From the NCBI GenBank assembly GCA_947172415.1, contig OX359190.1:9858001-9922000 (forward strand): a stretch of 64,000 bases of DNA. Reading direction: 5' to 3'. The notes beneath the pieces are model-generated. The model was not told the origin of the DNA. It ran no database searches and saw nothing but the letters and a program-made list of their open reading frames with translations. Shown one piece after another: positions 40,901 to 55,992 of the stretch. The DNA is from Chondrosia reniformis. Lineage: Eukaryota; Porifera; Demospongiae; Chondrillida; Chondrillidae. The position numbers were made by a program, and so were the translations under genes. Each line of letters begins with the position of its first letter. Within the stretch, counting starts at the first letter, position 1.

Positions 40901-42049
40901 TAGCACAAGCGGGTCAGGGTGGGATAGCACAGGTGCGCTTGAAATCTTAAGAGTTGAATGGTCAACACTTTTGGAGAACATTTTGATTTCATTGGTTGGG
41001 GATGACCTCATGTGATACAACTGTGACTTGAAAGTGGTACGAGCTGTTGCCCTCACATTTAATTGGTTTAGTGATGGATCAGCCGGTAGCTCCTACATGG
41101 ACAATTACAAGTCTCTATGACAACCATTTATACAGGAACATGTGTGTATATATAGCACACAATACACTTCATAAGGGACATTAACCATTCTACTAATAGA
41201 TATACATACATACGTAGGTATGTACGTATATATGACACCCACTATTTCCATACATTAACTGTACACATATGTAATACGTATATGAACTACATACGTATAT
41301 TGGATATACGTATAGCTGGAAATTTTGGCAGATTTGCTCAAATTATAACATTTGATGGGCTTTACTGACAAGACAGTTGTTCCCTATGTACGTTCAGTGT
41401 AGTTTAACGGTTGAAATAATGATGGGTGGATTGCTCTCAAAATTGCCAAAATTTCCGGCTATATAGTATATTTAACATATGAACTAAGAACTTGTGCAGA
41501 TACTACATAAACTCACTAGATGGTATGAAGGTGTGCTGAGGTTATTATTGCACTGATTAGTGTTCAGTGATGACTCCGTTCTCCTTCTGTTGACTGAAGT
41601 ACTGCTCAACTGATGGGAGCAGCAAGACACGAGCTCATTGTAGTCGTCATCTGACTCATGAGGCACCTGCGGAGAAATACAGGTGCCTTGGTTGGAAGGA
41701 CTTAACAACCACTTCAAGTCTTCTCTTTCTTCATGAATGAGCCTGCTTGGTGGCTCCGGATTCTGCCTCTTATCGGTGGGCACACTGTGGTACACCACGT
41801 CATCTCCACCGTCCACCGGTTGATTGGGTACATTAAATGAAAATGGATCAACTGTGAGTAGAACAACATCAGTATCGCTGGCCATCCCTTCCCAGAAACC
41901 TATCATCTGATAAAGAGAGCTTTCGTAAATCATGTACAAGTATTGGGATCAAACTCGAAATTTTTAAATAAAAACTTAAGTACCCCATATTTAGACACAT
42001 CACTCTGAATGGATTCTGGTGCAAGGGGGAAATTCATCTGTTGCATCAT
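37907..42049 (-). CDS. large low-complexity repeat protein, 1213 aa, unknown function
   Basis: Three exons: 41984-42049, 41517-41906 and 37907-41092. All are phase 0, giving 1214 codons. The N-terminal ~150 residues (MMQQMNFPLAPESIQSDVSK, then FWEGMASDTDVVLLTVDPF) are acidic and partly conserved-looking. The middle has eight-residue repeats: about seven LPHPDPPV units, then some thirty SSSTGIHP units. A duplicated basic LPKKRKAKVIIEKGESIPIE segment looks like a nuclear localisation signal. The last ~130 residues (EEFEETCLQSLQSLAKHYNS onward) are helical and Cys-containing and probably fold. Composition, basic signal and acidic start suggest a nuclear regulatory protein. That is inference, and I do not recognise the family. 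Confidence 0.75.
39125..39835 (-). repeat. 24-bp coding repeat, about 30 copies (SSSTGIHP units)
   Basis: The 24-bp unit gatgggtggatccctgtgct (plus agaa) is repeated about thirty times inside exon 3 of the repeat protein. The period is a multiple of 3, so the frame is kept. Variants (SSNTGIYS, FSSTGIHP) cluster in the middle. The right end is nearly uniform, suggesting recent expansion. Confidence 0.93.
40778..40932 (-). repeat. 24-bp coding repeat, about 6-7 copies (PVLPHPDP units)
   Basis: The 24-bp unit gggtcagggtggggtagcac (plus aggc) encodes the PVLPHPDP octapeptide. It lies in the same exon as the SSSTGIHP repeat and has the same period. Confidence 0.92.
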
Positions 42050-43244
42050 GGTTGCATATGCAGGGAGAGTAATTAACAAATTGTTTTTTTAAAACCTCTA
42101 TCAGTGACAACTTCACAGTGCACACACGCGAAGGCCATTTTGACTGTATCCGTACGTTTCTGTCGCCACACGTTGAAGCTCAAAAATCCGTACAATATAG
42201 ATTTAATAGTCGCACCACTCGGCGTGCTTAGTAATTATCCGTATTAGAGCCAAGGGTCATAGTTAGTGTACTACACGCACAAAGCTGACATTTCCGCAAA
42301 ACAAGGCTCAATTCACAGCAAGACAAGTCGTTTACATCAAATTAAAATGATTAACATGAATCCATTCATCGCCACACGTTAATAAAGGCGACGGTTTCAC
42401 TTCCATAACAGCTAATACGTAACGAAGATTACACAAGTGTGAAATAGTCCACGCACCACTAGATAATCAGCAGGTGTGTGCTGCCTAGTAATCCTATATC
42501 ACAGATCAAATTCCTTCGAAGAATTAGGAATAACTCACTTAAAGAAACGAGGTCAACTGAATCTTCTTCACCTTATTTGATAATGAATAAGAGGCCAGGG
42601 AGTTGCGCGAACTTGTATACACTTCACACTTAACATTTAACAATACGCACCTAAAATTACGTTTATGACGTCATCGAAGACTTATGCGTGCGGTGTACTC
42701 TGTCAACTTTGCACACAGACAGTATATCTGGTCTTGCTGGAATTATGGCATTAGGTAACTAATATTTAGTTGCTTACAACTAATTAAGAAGAATAAAATG
42801 CATACCATAATGCATGCCAAGGATTCACAGAAGGGCAAGATACAAGATAAAGAAAAGACAAAGACTCCCTGGATCACTGATGAAGGGTGGAATTCCCAGA
42901 AACAGCTGTCTGACCCAGTGGAGAAGATGAAAAAAGGGAAAGAAGGAAGAAAAGACTCCTGTATCTTCATCCAAAGCTCTCTTCAGGTTTAGTTCCCCTA
43001 TAGGCTCTTTTACAGAATAGGCATACAGCATGTAGGAAAATGGTATCTTAGATTTTTCATAACTTGTAGATCACTTCCTGGTTTCTGAATACATTATGTA
43101 TTACATATACCATTGATAGAGTGTGGGATGATGTATTTCATTCAACACTTATCAAATTTCAAAGAGTGTGCTATAAAAGTTTCACAAGCAAGCCTCTTCT
43201 GACAGAAAGAGTCAAGAGGTGTATACTATTGTGGAGCTGTGAAT
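42050..43244. other. divergent intergenic region with dispersed repeat copy 2
   Basis: This lies between the repeat-protein start (42049, -) and CCP receptor 2 start (43245, +). It holds both promoters and the dispersed element at 42817-43061. No further gene is seen. Short open frames here belong to the repeat. Confidence 0.5.
42817..43061 (-). mobile_element. dispersed repeat, copy 2 (inverted relative to copy 1)
   Basis: The reverse complement is nearly identical to 12120-12363 over ~245 bp, differing by a few substitutions and 1-4-bp indels. Flanks of the two copies are unrelated, so the ends at ccaaggattc and tttttcat mark the element. No TIRs and no protein domain are seen. Confidence 0.75.
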
Positions 43245-48974
<5,730 letters not shown>

Positions 48975-49600
48975 AGTCTAAGTATGTAATGTGGTACATA
49001 CATATATATAACTTATGCAGTAAAACAAAATGATACTAAGTCTAAGAAGAGAATAGCACGTCGATCTGGAAAAAGTAACAAAACAAGACAGTAATATGTG
49101 ATAAGGCTATAATTGTAGCCAATCATACAGAAGTGCCATACTTAACCTTAACCTTACACACAGACACCTATATATATATATATAATAAGTTGTGCAAATT
49201 TTGATTTTCAGAATCATTCATATTTACCCTATATTTTTGCACCATACATTAAATTCAAATACCACCAGATCTAGAATTCATTGTACATTTAGTGCTGTAT
49301 ATAACTCTTTCAAATGGACAGGTGTAAAGCTAAAACTTCCTGGCTTCACTCACAAACACCCATGCAATATATCCTGTTCATTCTGTATCTCTATAAAATG
49401 GAATTATTAAAGCTATGCAGCTAAGACTTGGTGTGAGCATTCACAGGCATCTATTAAACATTTCTTTTGAGTTCACTCATATTACTCGAGTGAGCTTCAG
49501 AAACTGATATCTATTGCAATTATGTTCTAATATCTGATTGGGACAAAAATCGATATAATTACATGGAAACATACGCAATAACCATTTACATGCTATTGTT
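48975..49600. other. 3' flank of CCP receptor 2 with diverged inverted satellite monomers
   Basis: After the receptor stop comes AT-rich flank. From about 49195 to 49560 the sequence is recognisable as diverged, reverse-oriented copies of the ~169-bp satellite (for example ttcattgtacatttagtgct at about 49277). They form the outer edge of the repeat domain. No gene is seen. Confidence 0.6.
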
Positions 49601-50380
49601 TCAAGTCGCTTCGATTGCATTTTCCAATAGTACAAGGCTTGCCGGTGCTTAAGCCAAAAGTGGATTAAGCACCAGGAGGCTTTTGAGAGCTACAAGGTGT
49701 AATTCCAAGTCACCTCGATTGCATTTTCCAATAGTAGAAGGCTTGCCGGTGCTTAAGCCAAAAAGTGGATTAAGCACCAGGAGGCTTTTGAGAGCTACAA
49801 GGTGAAATTCCAAGTCACCTCAATTGCATTTTCCAATAGTACAAGGCTTGCCGGTGCTTGAGCCAAAAAGGGGATTAAGCACCAGGAGGCCTATAGGAGC
49901 TGCAAGGTGTCATTTGAAGTCACCTCTATTGCATTTTCCAATAGTAGAAGGCTTGCCGGTGCTTAAGCCAAAAAGTGGGTTAAGCACCAGGAGGCTTTTG
50001 AGAGCTACAAGGTGAAATTCCAAGTCACCTCAATTGCATTTTCCAATAGTACAAGGCTTGCCGGTGCTTAAGCCAAAAAGTGGATTAAGCACCAGGAGGC
50101 CTATAGGAGCTGCAAGGTGTCATTTGAAGTCACCTCAATTGCATTTTCCGATAGTAGAAGGCTTGCCGGTGCTTAAGCCAAAAAGTGGGTTAGCACCAGG
50201 AGGCTTTTGAGAGCTACAAGGTGAAATTCCAAGTCACCTCGATTGCATTTTCCAATAGTACAAGGCTTGCCGGTGCTTAAGCCAAAAAGAGGATTAAGCA
50301 CCAGGAGGCCTATAGGAGTTGCAATGGGTTATTTCAAGCCACCTCGATTGCATTTTCCAATAGTACAAGGCTTTCCGGTG
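49600..50380. repeat. ~105-bp tandem array, about seven copies, each with an internal hairpin
   Basis: The unit starts attgcattttccaatagtac and continues to the next cacctc. Each copy contains ggtgcttaa...ttaagcacc, a perfect 9-bp inverted repeat around a ~15-nt loop that is kept in most copies. Two sub-types alternate (gaggcttttgagag and gaggcctatagg), so the array grew by duplicating larger blocks. It has no coding sequence. Confidence 0.9.
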
Positions 50381-50382
50381 CT

Positions 50383-50815
50383 TAGACATACGTATAGACA
50401 TACGTAGACATACGTAGACATACGTAAACATACGTATAGACATAAGTAGACATACGTAAACATACGTATAGACATACGTAGACATACGTAGACATACGTA
50501 AACATACGAAGACATACGTAGACATACGTAGACATACGTAGAGACATACGTAGACATACGTAGACATACGTAGACGTACGTATAGAAATACGTAGACATA
50601 CATTTAGACATACGTAGACATACGTATAGACATACGTAGATATATGTAGACATACGTAGACATACGAAGACATACATAGACATACGTAGACATATAGGTA
50701 GACATACGTATAGACATACGTAGACATACGTAGATATACGTATATATAGACATACGAAGACAAACGTAGACATACGTAGACATACGTAGACAAACGTATA
50801 GACAAACGTAGCCAT
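50383..50815. repeat. 10-bp (tacgtagaca)n minisatellite
   Basis: About 40 copies of a 10-12-bp unit (tagacatacg, some with an extra ta) abut the ~105-bp array. On the minus strand this reads as Tyr/Val/Cys/Leu/Arg/Met/Ser/Thr repeats in several frames (up to 177 codons). These frames overlap each other and are not genes. Confidence 0.95.
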
Positions 50816-51110
50816 ATATAGAAATCAAAATTTCTAAAACTGTTTGGAAATGTGTCATGCATATCTGTGAATACTGATATAGAGTTTCAGATCCATATCC
50901 CTTCATTTGGCAGAGTTAGAGCCATAAATGTACTTTCAATTACTGCTATACAAAGTTAATGTATGGTGAGAGATAGGGCAAATTTGAGTAGATATGAAAA
51001 TTTGCAGAACTCATTGGAAACCTTTCATACATCCCTGTGAATACTTACACAAGGTTTCAGCTTCGTATCTCTCCATTTGACAGAGCTACAGCACTCTAAT
51101 GTACATTAAA
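50816..51110. repeat. diverged satellite monomers
   Basis: Two partial copies of the satellite family (aatgtatggtgagagatagg at about 50958, tgtgaatacttacacaaggt near 51037) lie in direct orientation and differ clearly from the main array. Confidence 0.7.
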
Positions 51111-51518
51111 TTTCTACTATATGACCTTAAATGGTGTAGCATATATATCGTGCGATACTATTATGCAAATTATCGGCATACCAAGTTAAAATGTTTTGAC
51201 ATGAATGTGGCAACTAGAAACACGCAGGGACAGTCCAGAACGCAGCTGTCAGAAGGTCTTTACATAGAGGCAGGTAGCCATTATGCTATTACTGCAATTG
51301 AGATTGAGTGTGGCTGGTTATACCTGTTTACGTTCATATCGGAACACCTCTCGCTAAAATCGTTTCTACATGGGACCAGAAAAGTTGGTCTCCTCCGCCA
51401 ATCAAGACACTTACAGGATTCTATCCATTTTTCCCAGTTTCTAGATGAACCACGAATACTGGATACACCTTTAAAATGGCTTGGAACGATGCACTCATCC
51501 CGAATTTACTTGATATAA
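51099..51518 (+). other. isolated 139-codon open frame between repeats, unknown
   Basis: This open frame has a Met at 51201 (MNVATRNTQGQSRTQLSEGL) and ends TAA. It lies in a ~420-bp stretch that, unlike its neighbours, is not satellite. Composition is mixed and protein-like in the second half (EIECGWLYLFTFISEHLSLK), but no domain is recognised. It could be a decayed gene fragment or the diverged edge of the adjacent 51535-52155 block. Confidence 0.25.
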
Positions 51519-51534
51519 TTTGACTACATTTTTC

Positions 51535-52155
51535 TCGCAAATACCCTATTCTTAAGTATGGAATTGCGCCAACCACAATCGTTTCCTTTTGAAATTTTCT
51601 TGTTTAAATAGAAGCGCAAAACCTTATAAAGTAGGCCTACCTGGACACATCTCTATGGTGGTTGCGGTTCCCATAGGGGTTGGTAGCGCTTAGACTCTGA
51701 AGCTGTCTCCTAATCGGTTGGTGCCATAGAGACGTGCTCACCAATAATCCGGATTTCGGGGGGGTTCCACGTAATGTGGGATTGGCATCTGATATCTTAG
51801 GATTCATATGAGTCGGCCATATCGAGAAGAACTGGTTCTTCTCACGCAAGTGACACCCAAAGCTCAACTCGGCAGAGCGTTACCACCGATCCCGGCCTCT
51901 GAGCGTCGTGGATGGTAGCGTTCGGTATGGTCCAACTTTTTTTCTTTGGAGTTTCGTTGGCCGTCGATTGGCAAAATTTCACTTTAACGACATCCATATA
52001 ATATATGTGGATAGATACTGCTTCAACAACAATCAAGTACTACACAGTGCATATCCATGTGTATAAGAAATCTTTCAAAGAGTTCTATTTTTTAAGAAAT
52101 ATATACAGTACCGCATTTTCACTCTTACACCTACTCAAGGTCGGCCATATATAGT
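51535..52155 (-). mobile_element. satellite-embedded block, copy 1 (inverted, diverged flanks)
   Basis: The reverse complement matches the blocks at 55271-55992 and 60140-60862. The central 306 bp (51630-51935) shows a single mismatch to copies 2 and 3, while the outer parts are clearly diverged with indels. It contains the same two overlapping short frames as the other copies. The unit class is unknown; mobile, captured gene or RNA gene are all open. Confidence 0.65.
51630..51935 (-). other. conserved 306-bp core, copy 1
   Basis: Compared by eye with 55507-55812, I find one substitution (c for t within aacc-c/t-ctatgg). It is richer in GC than the surrounding satellite. It includes the palindrome gagaagaac-ca-gttcttctc and ends with gtccag-gtaggc, which resembles a 5' splice site. 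Confidence 0.6.
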
Positions 52156-53750
52156 ATTACGCAATTAGGGTTAGTTAATGTATGGTGAGAGATAGTGTAA
52201 ATTTATGTAGAAATCAAAATTTTTAAAACTGTTTGGAAATGTTTCATACATGTCTGTGAATGTAGACACCAAGTTTAAACTGCATATTTAGCCATTTGAC
52301 AGAGTTACAGCACTAAATGTACATTTGTTAAGTTAAGTTGATATACCAGAATTCATTGTACATTTAGTGCCGCTACTCTTTGAAATGGACAGATATGAAG
52401 CTGAAACTTGGTGTCAGCATTCACAGACACCTATAAATCATATCCAATGAGTTTTAGAAATTTTGATGTTCACTCATATTTGCCCTATATCTCACCATAC
52501 ATTAATGTATGGGGAGAGATAGGGCAAATTTATGTAGAAAACAAAATTTTTAAAAATTGTTTGGAAATGTTTCATACATGTCTGTGAATGTAGACACCAA
52601 GTTTAAACTTCATATTTAGCCATTTGACAGAGTAACAGCACTAAATGTACATTTTTTAAGTTAATGTATGATGAGAGATAGGGCAAATTTATGTAGAAAT
52701 CAAAATTTCTAAAAGTGTTTAGAAATGTTTCATACATGTCTGTGAATGTAGACCCTAAGTTTAAACTTCATATTTAGCCATTTGACAGAGTTACAGCACT
52801 AAATGTACATTTTTTAAGTTAATGTATGATGAGAGATAGGGCAAATTTATGTAGAAATCAAAATTTCTAAAAGTGTTTAGAAATGTTTCATACATGTCTG
52901 TGAATGTAGACCCTAAGTTTAAACTTCATATTTAGCCATTTGACAGAGTTACAGGACTAAATGTACATTTGTTAAGTTAAGTTGATATACCAGAATTCAT
53001 TGTACATTTAGTGCCGCTACTCTTTGAAATGGACAGATATGAAGTTGAAACTTGGTGTCAGCATTCACAGACGCCTATAAATCATATCCAATGAGTTTTA
53101 GAAATTTTTATGTTCACTCATATTTGCCCTATATATATTTCACCATACATTAAGTTGATATACCAATATTCATTGTACATTTAGTGCCGCTACTCTTTGA
53201 AATGGACAGATATGAAGTTGAAACTTGGTGTCAGCATTCACAGACGCCTATAAATCATATCCAATGAGTTTTAGAAATTTTGATGTTCCCTCATATTTGC
53301 CCTATATCTCACCATACATTAATGTATGGGGAGAGATAGGGCAAATTTATGTAGAAAACAAAATTTTTAAAATTGTTCAGAGTTACAGCACTAAATGTAC
53401 ATTTGTTAAGTTAAGTTGATATACCAGAATTCATTGTACATTTAGTGCCGCTACTCTTTGAAATGGACAGATATGAAGCTGAAACTTGGTGTCAGCATTC
53501 ACAGACGCCTATAAATCATATCCAATGAATTTTAGAAATTTTGATGTTCACTCATATTTGCCCTATATATATTTCACCATACATTAAGTTGATATACCAA
53601 TATTCATTGTACATTTAGTGCCGCTACTCTTTGAAATGGACAGATATGAAGCTGAAACTTGGTGTCAGCATTCACAGACATCTATAAATCATATCCAATG
53701 AGTTTTAGAAATTTTGATGTTCACTCATATTTGCCCAATATCTCACCATA
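52156..53750. repeat. satellite monomers in mixed orientation
   Basis: Here copies of the satellite alternate between direct (gagagatagggcaaatttat) and reverse (ttcattgtacatttagtgcc, gccctatatctcaccataca) orientation, producing local palindromes such as accatacattaatgtatggg near 53310. The monomers are an older subfamily (toward 'aagtttaaacttcatattta') than those of the main array. Confidence 0.85.
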
Positions 53751-55270
53751 CGTAGGGCAAAAATGAGTGAACATCAAAATTTGTAAAACTCTTTGGATAT
53801 GCTTTATGTATGTCTGTGAATGCTGACAACAAGTTTCAGCTTCACATCTTTCCAATTGACAGAGTTATTGAACTAAATGTACAATAGATTCTGCCATACA
53901 AATTTAATGTATGGTGAGAGATAGGGCAAATATGAGTGAACATCAAAATTTGTAAAACTCTTTGGATATGCTTTATGTATGTCTGTGAATGCTGACAACA
54001 AGTTTCAGCTTCACATCTTTCCAATTGACAGAGTTATAGCACTAAATGTACATTAGATTCTGCTATACAAATTTAATGTATGGTGAGAGATAGTGCAAAT
54101 ATGAGTGAACATCAAAATTTGTAAAACTCTTTGGATATGTTTTATGGATGTCTGTGAATGCTGACAACAAGTTTCAGCTTCACATCTTTCCAATTGACAG
54201 AGTTACAGCACTAAATGTACATTAGATTCTTGTATGCAAATTTAACGTATGGTGAGAGATAGGGCAAATATGAGTGAACATCAAAATTTGTAAAACTCTT
54301 TGGATATGTTTTATGGATGTCTGTGAATGCTGACAGCAAGTTTCAGCTTCACATCTTTCCAATTGACAGAGTTACAGCACTAAATGTACATTAGATTCTT
54401 GTATACAAATTTAATGTATGGTGAGAGATAGGGCAAATATATATGAGTGAACATCAAAATTTGTAAAACTCTTTGGATATGTTTTATGGATGTCTGTGAA
54501 TGCTGACAGCAAGTTTCAGCTTCACATCTTTCCAATTGACAGAGTTTCAGCACTAAATGTACATTAGATTCTGCTATACAAATTTAATGTATGGTGAGAG
54601 ATAGGGCAAAAATGAGTGAACATCAAAATTTGAAAAACTCTTTGGATATGCTTTATGTATGTCTGTGAATGCTGACAACAAGTTTCAGCTTCACATCTTT
54701 CCAATTGACAGAGTTATTGAACTAAATGTACAATAGATTCTTGCATACAAATTTAATGTACGTATGGTGAGAGATAGGGCAAATATGAGTGAACATCAAA
54801 ATTTGTAAAACTCTTTGGATATGCTTTATGTATGTCTGTGAATGCTAACACCAAGTTTCAGCTTCACATCTTTCTAATTGACAGAGTTATAGCACTAAAT
54901 GTACATTAGATTCTTGTATACAAATTTAATGTATAGTGAGAGATAGGGCAAATATGAGTGAACATCAAAATTTGTAAAACTCTTTGGATATGCTTTAAGG
55001 ATGTCTGTGAATGCTGACAACAAGTTTCAGCTTCACATCTTTCCAATTGACAGAGTTACAGCACTAAATGTACATTAGATTCTTGTATAGAAATTTAATG
55101 TATGGTGAGAGATAGGGCAAATATGAGTGAACATCAAAATTTGTAAAACTCTTTGGATATGCTTTAAGGATGTCTGTGAATGCTGACAACAAGTTTCAGC
55201 TTCACATCTTTCCAATTGACAGAGTTACAGCACTAAATGTACATTAGATTCTTGTATAGAAATTTAATGT
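53751..55270 (+). repeat. ~169-bp satellite array, segment 1 (about 9 monomers)
   Basis: These are head-to-tail direct monomers. Each runs gagagatagggcaaatatga, then gtgaacatcaaaatttgtaa, ctctttggatatg, gtctgtgaatgctgacaaca, agtttcagcttcacatcttt, ccaattgacagagttacagc and actaaatgtacattagattc. The spacing of the gtgagagat motif is about 169 bp. No frame stays open across a monomer. Confidence 0.95.
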
Positions 55271-55992
55271 ACGGGAGTTTCGTAATAATATAAATGGCCG
55301 ACCTAGAGAAGGGAATATTGAAAATACGTTACTTTTATATGTATATTTGAATGACGAGAACGCTTTTAAAGATTTTAATACACATGGATATTCACTCTGT
55401 AATACTTGATTGTTTTGAAGTAGTATCTGTCCATATTATAATATATGGATGTCGTTAAAGTGAAAAATCGCCAATCGACTGCTAAAGAAACTCCAAAGGA
55501 AAAAAATTGGACCATACCGAACGCTACCATCCACGACGCTCAGAGGCCGGGATCGGTGGTAACGCTCTGCCGAGTTGAGCTTTGGGTGTCACTTGCGTGA
55601 GAAGAACCAGTTCTTCTCGATATGGCCGACTCATATGAATCCTAAGATATCAGATGCCAATCCCACATTACGTGGAACCCCCCCGAAATCCGGATTATTG
55701 GTGAGCACGTCTCTATGGCACCAACCGATTAGGAGACAGCTTCAGAGTCTAAGCGCTACCAACCTCTATGGGAACCGCAACCACCATAGAGATGTGTCCA
55801 GGTAGGCCTACTATTATAAGGTTTTATCTTCTATTTAAATAAAGTAATTGCCTATGAAAACGCTTGTGGTTGGCGAATCTTCAATACTTTAGAATAGGGT
55901 ATTTTTCGATCTGCAGTAACTCGGGTATCCTTTTTTGAAATTTTACAAAACTAGCAGGATATACTGTATAGCTATATGTGCATACAGCCAAG
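55271..55992 (+). mobile_element. satellite-embedded block, copy 2 (~722 bp)
   Basis: Non-satellite sequence runs from acgggagtttcgtaataata to catacagccaagag and interrupts the array within a monomer. Copy 3, 4869 bp downstream, differs at only about three positions. It holds a short frame starting at 55445 (MDVVKVKNRQSTAKETPKEK; 51 codons) and a second, +1-shifted frame open 55563-55805 (LREKNQFFSIWPTHMNPKIS and on). The two could be joined by splicing, or neither may be translated. No transposase, reverse transcriptase or known RNA was recognised. Confidence 0.65.
55507..55812 (+). other. conserved 306-bp core, copy 2 (possible exon or RNA gene)
   Basis: This is the part of the block that stays almost identical in all three copies, including the inverted one. 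It starts ttggaccataccgaacgcta and ends ggtaggccta. It carries a 20-bp palindrome near 55600. Two overlapping frames cross it. Function is unknown. Confidence 0.55.

Noticed and set aside
50294-50906. 100-177-codon minus-strand frames of Tyr/Val/Cys/Leu/Arg/Met
   Set aside because: They are products of the 10-bp tacgtagaca repeat, in overlapping frames, with no domain.
55271-55992. Retroelement or transposase identity for the satellite-embedded block
   Set aside because: No reverse transcriptase, integrase or transposase motif, no long terminal repeats and no clear target-site duplication are visible, so it is left unclassified.
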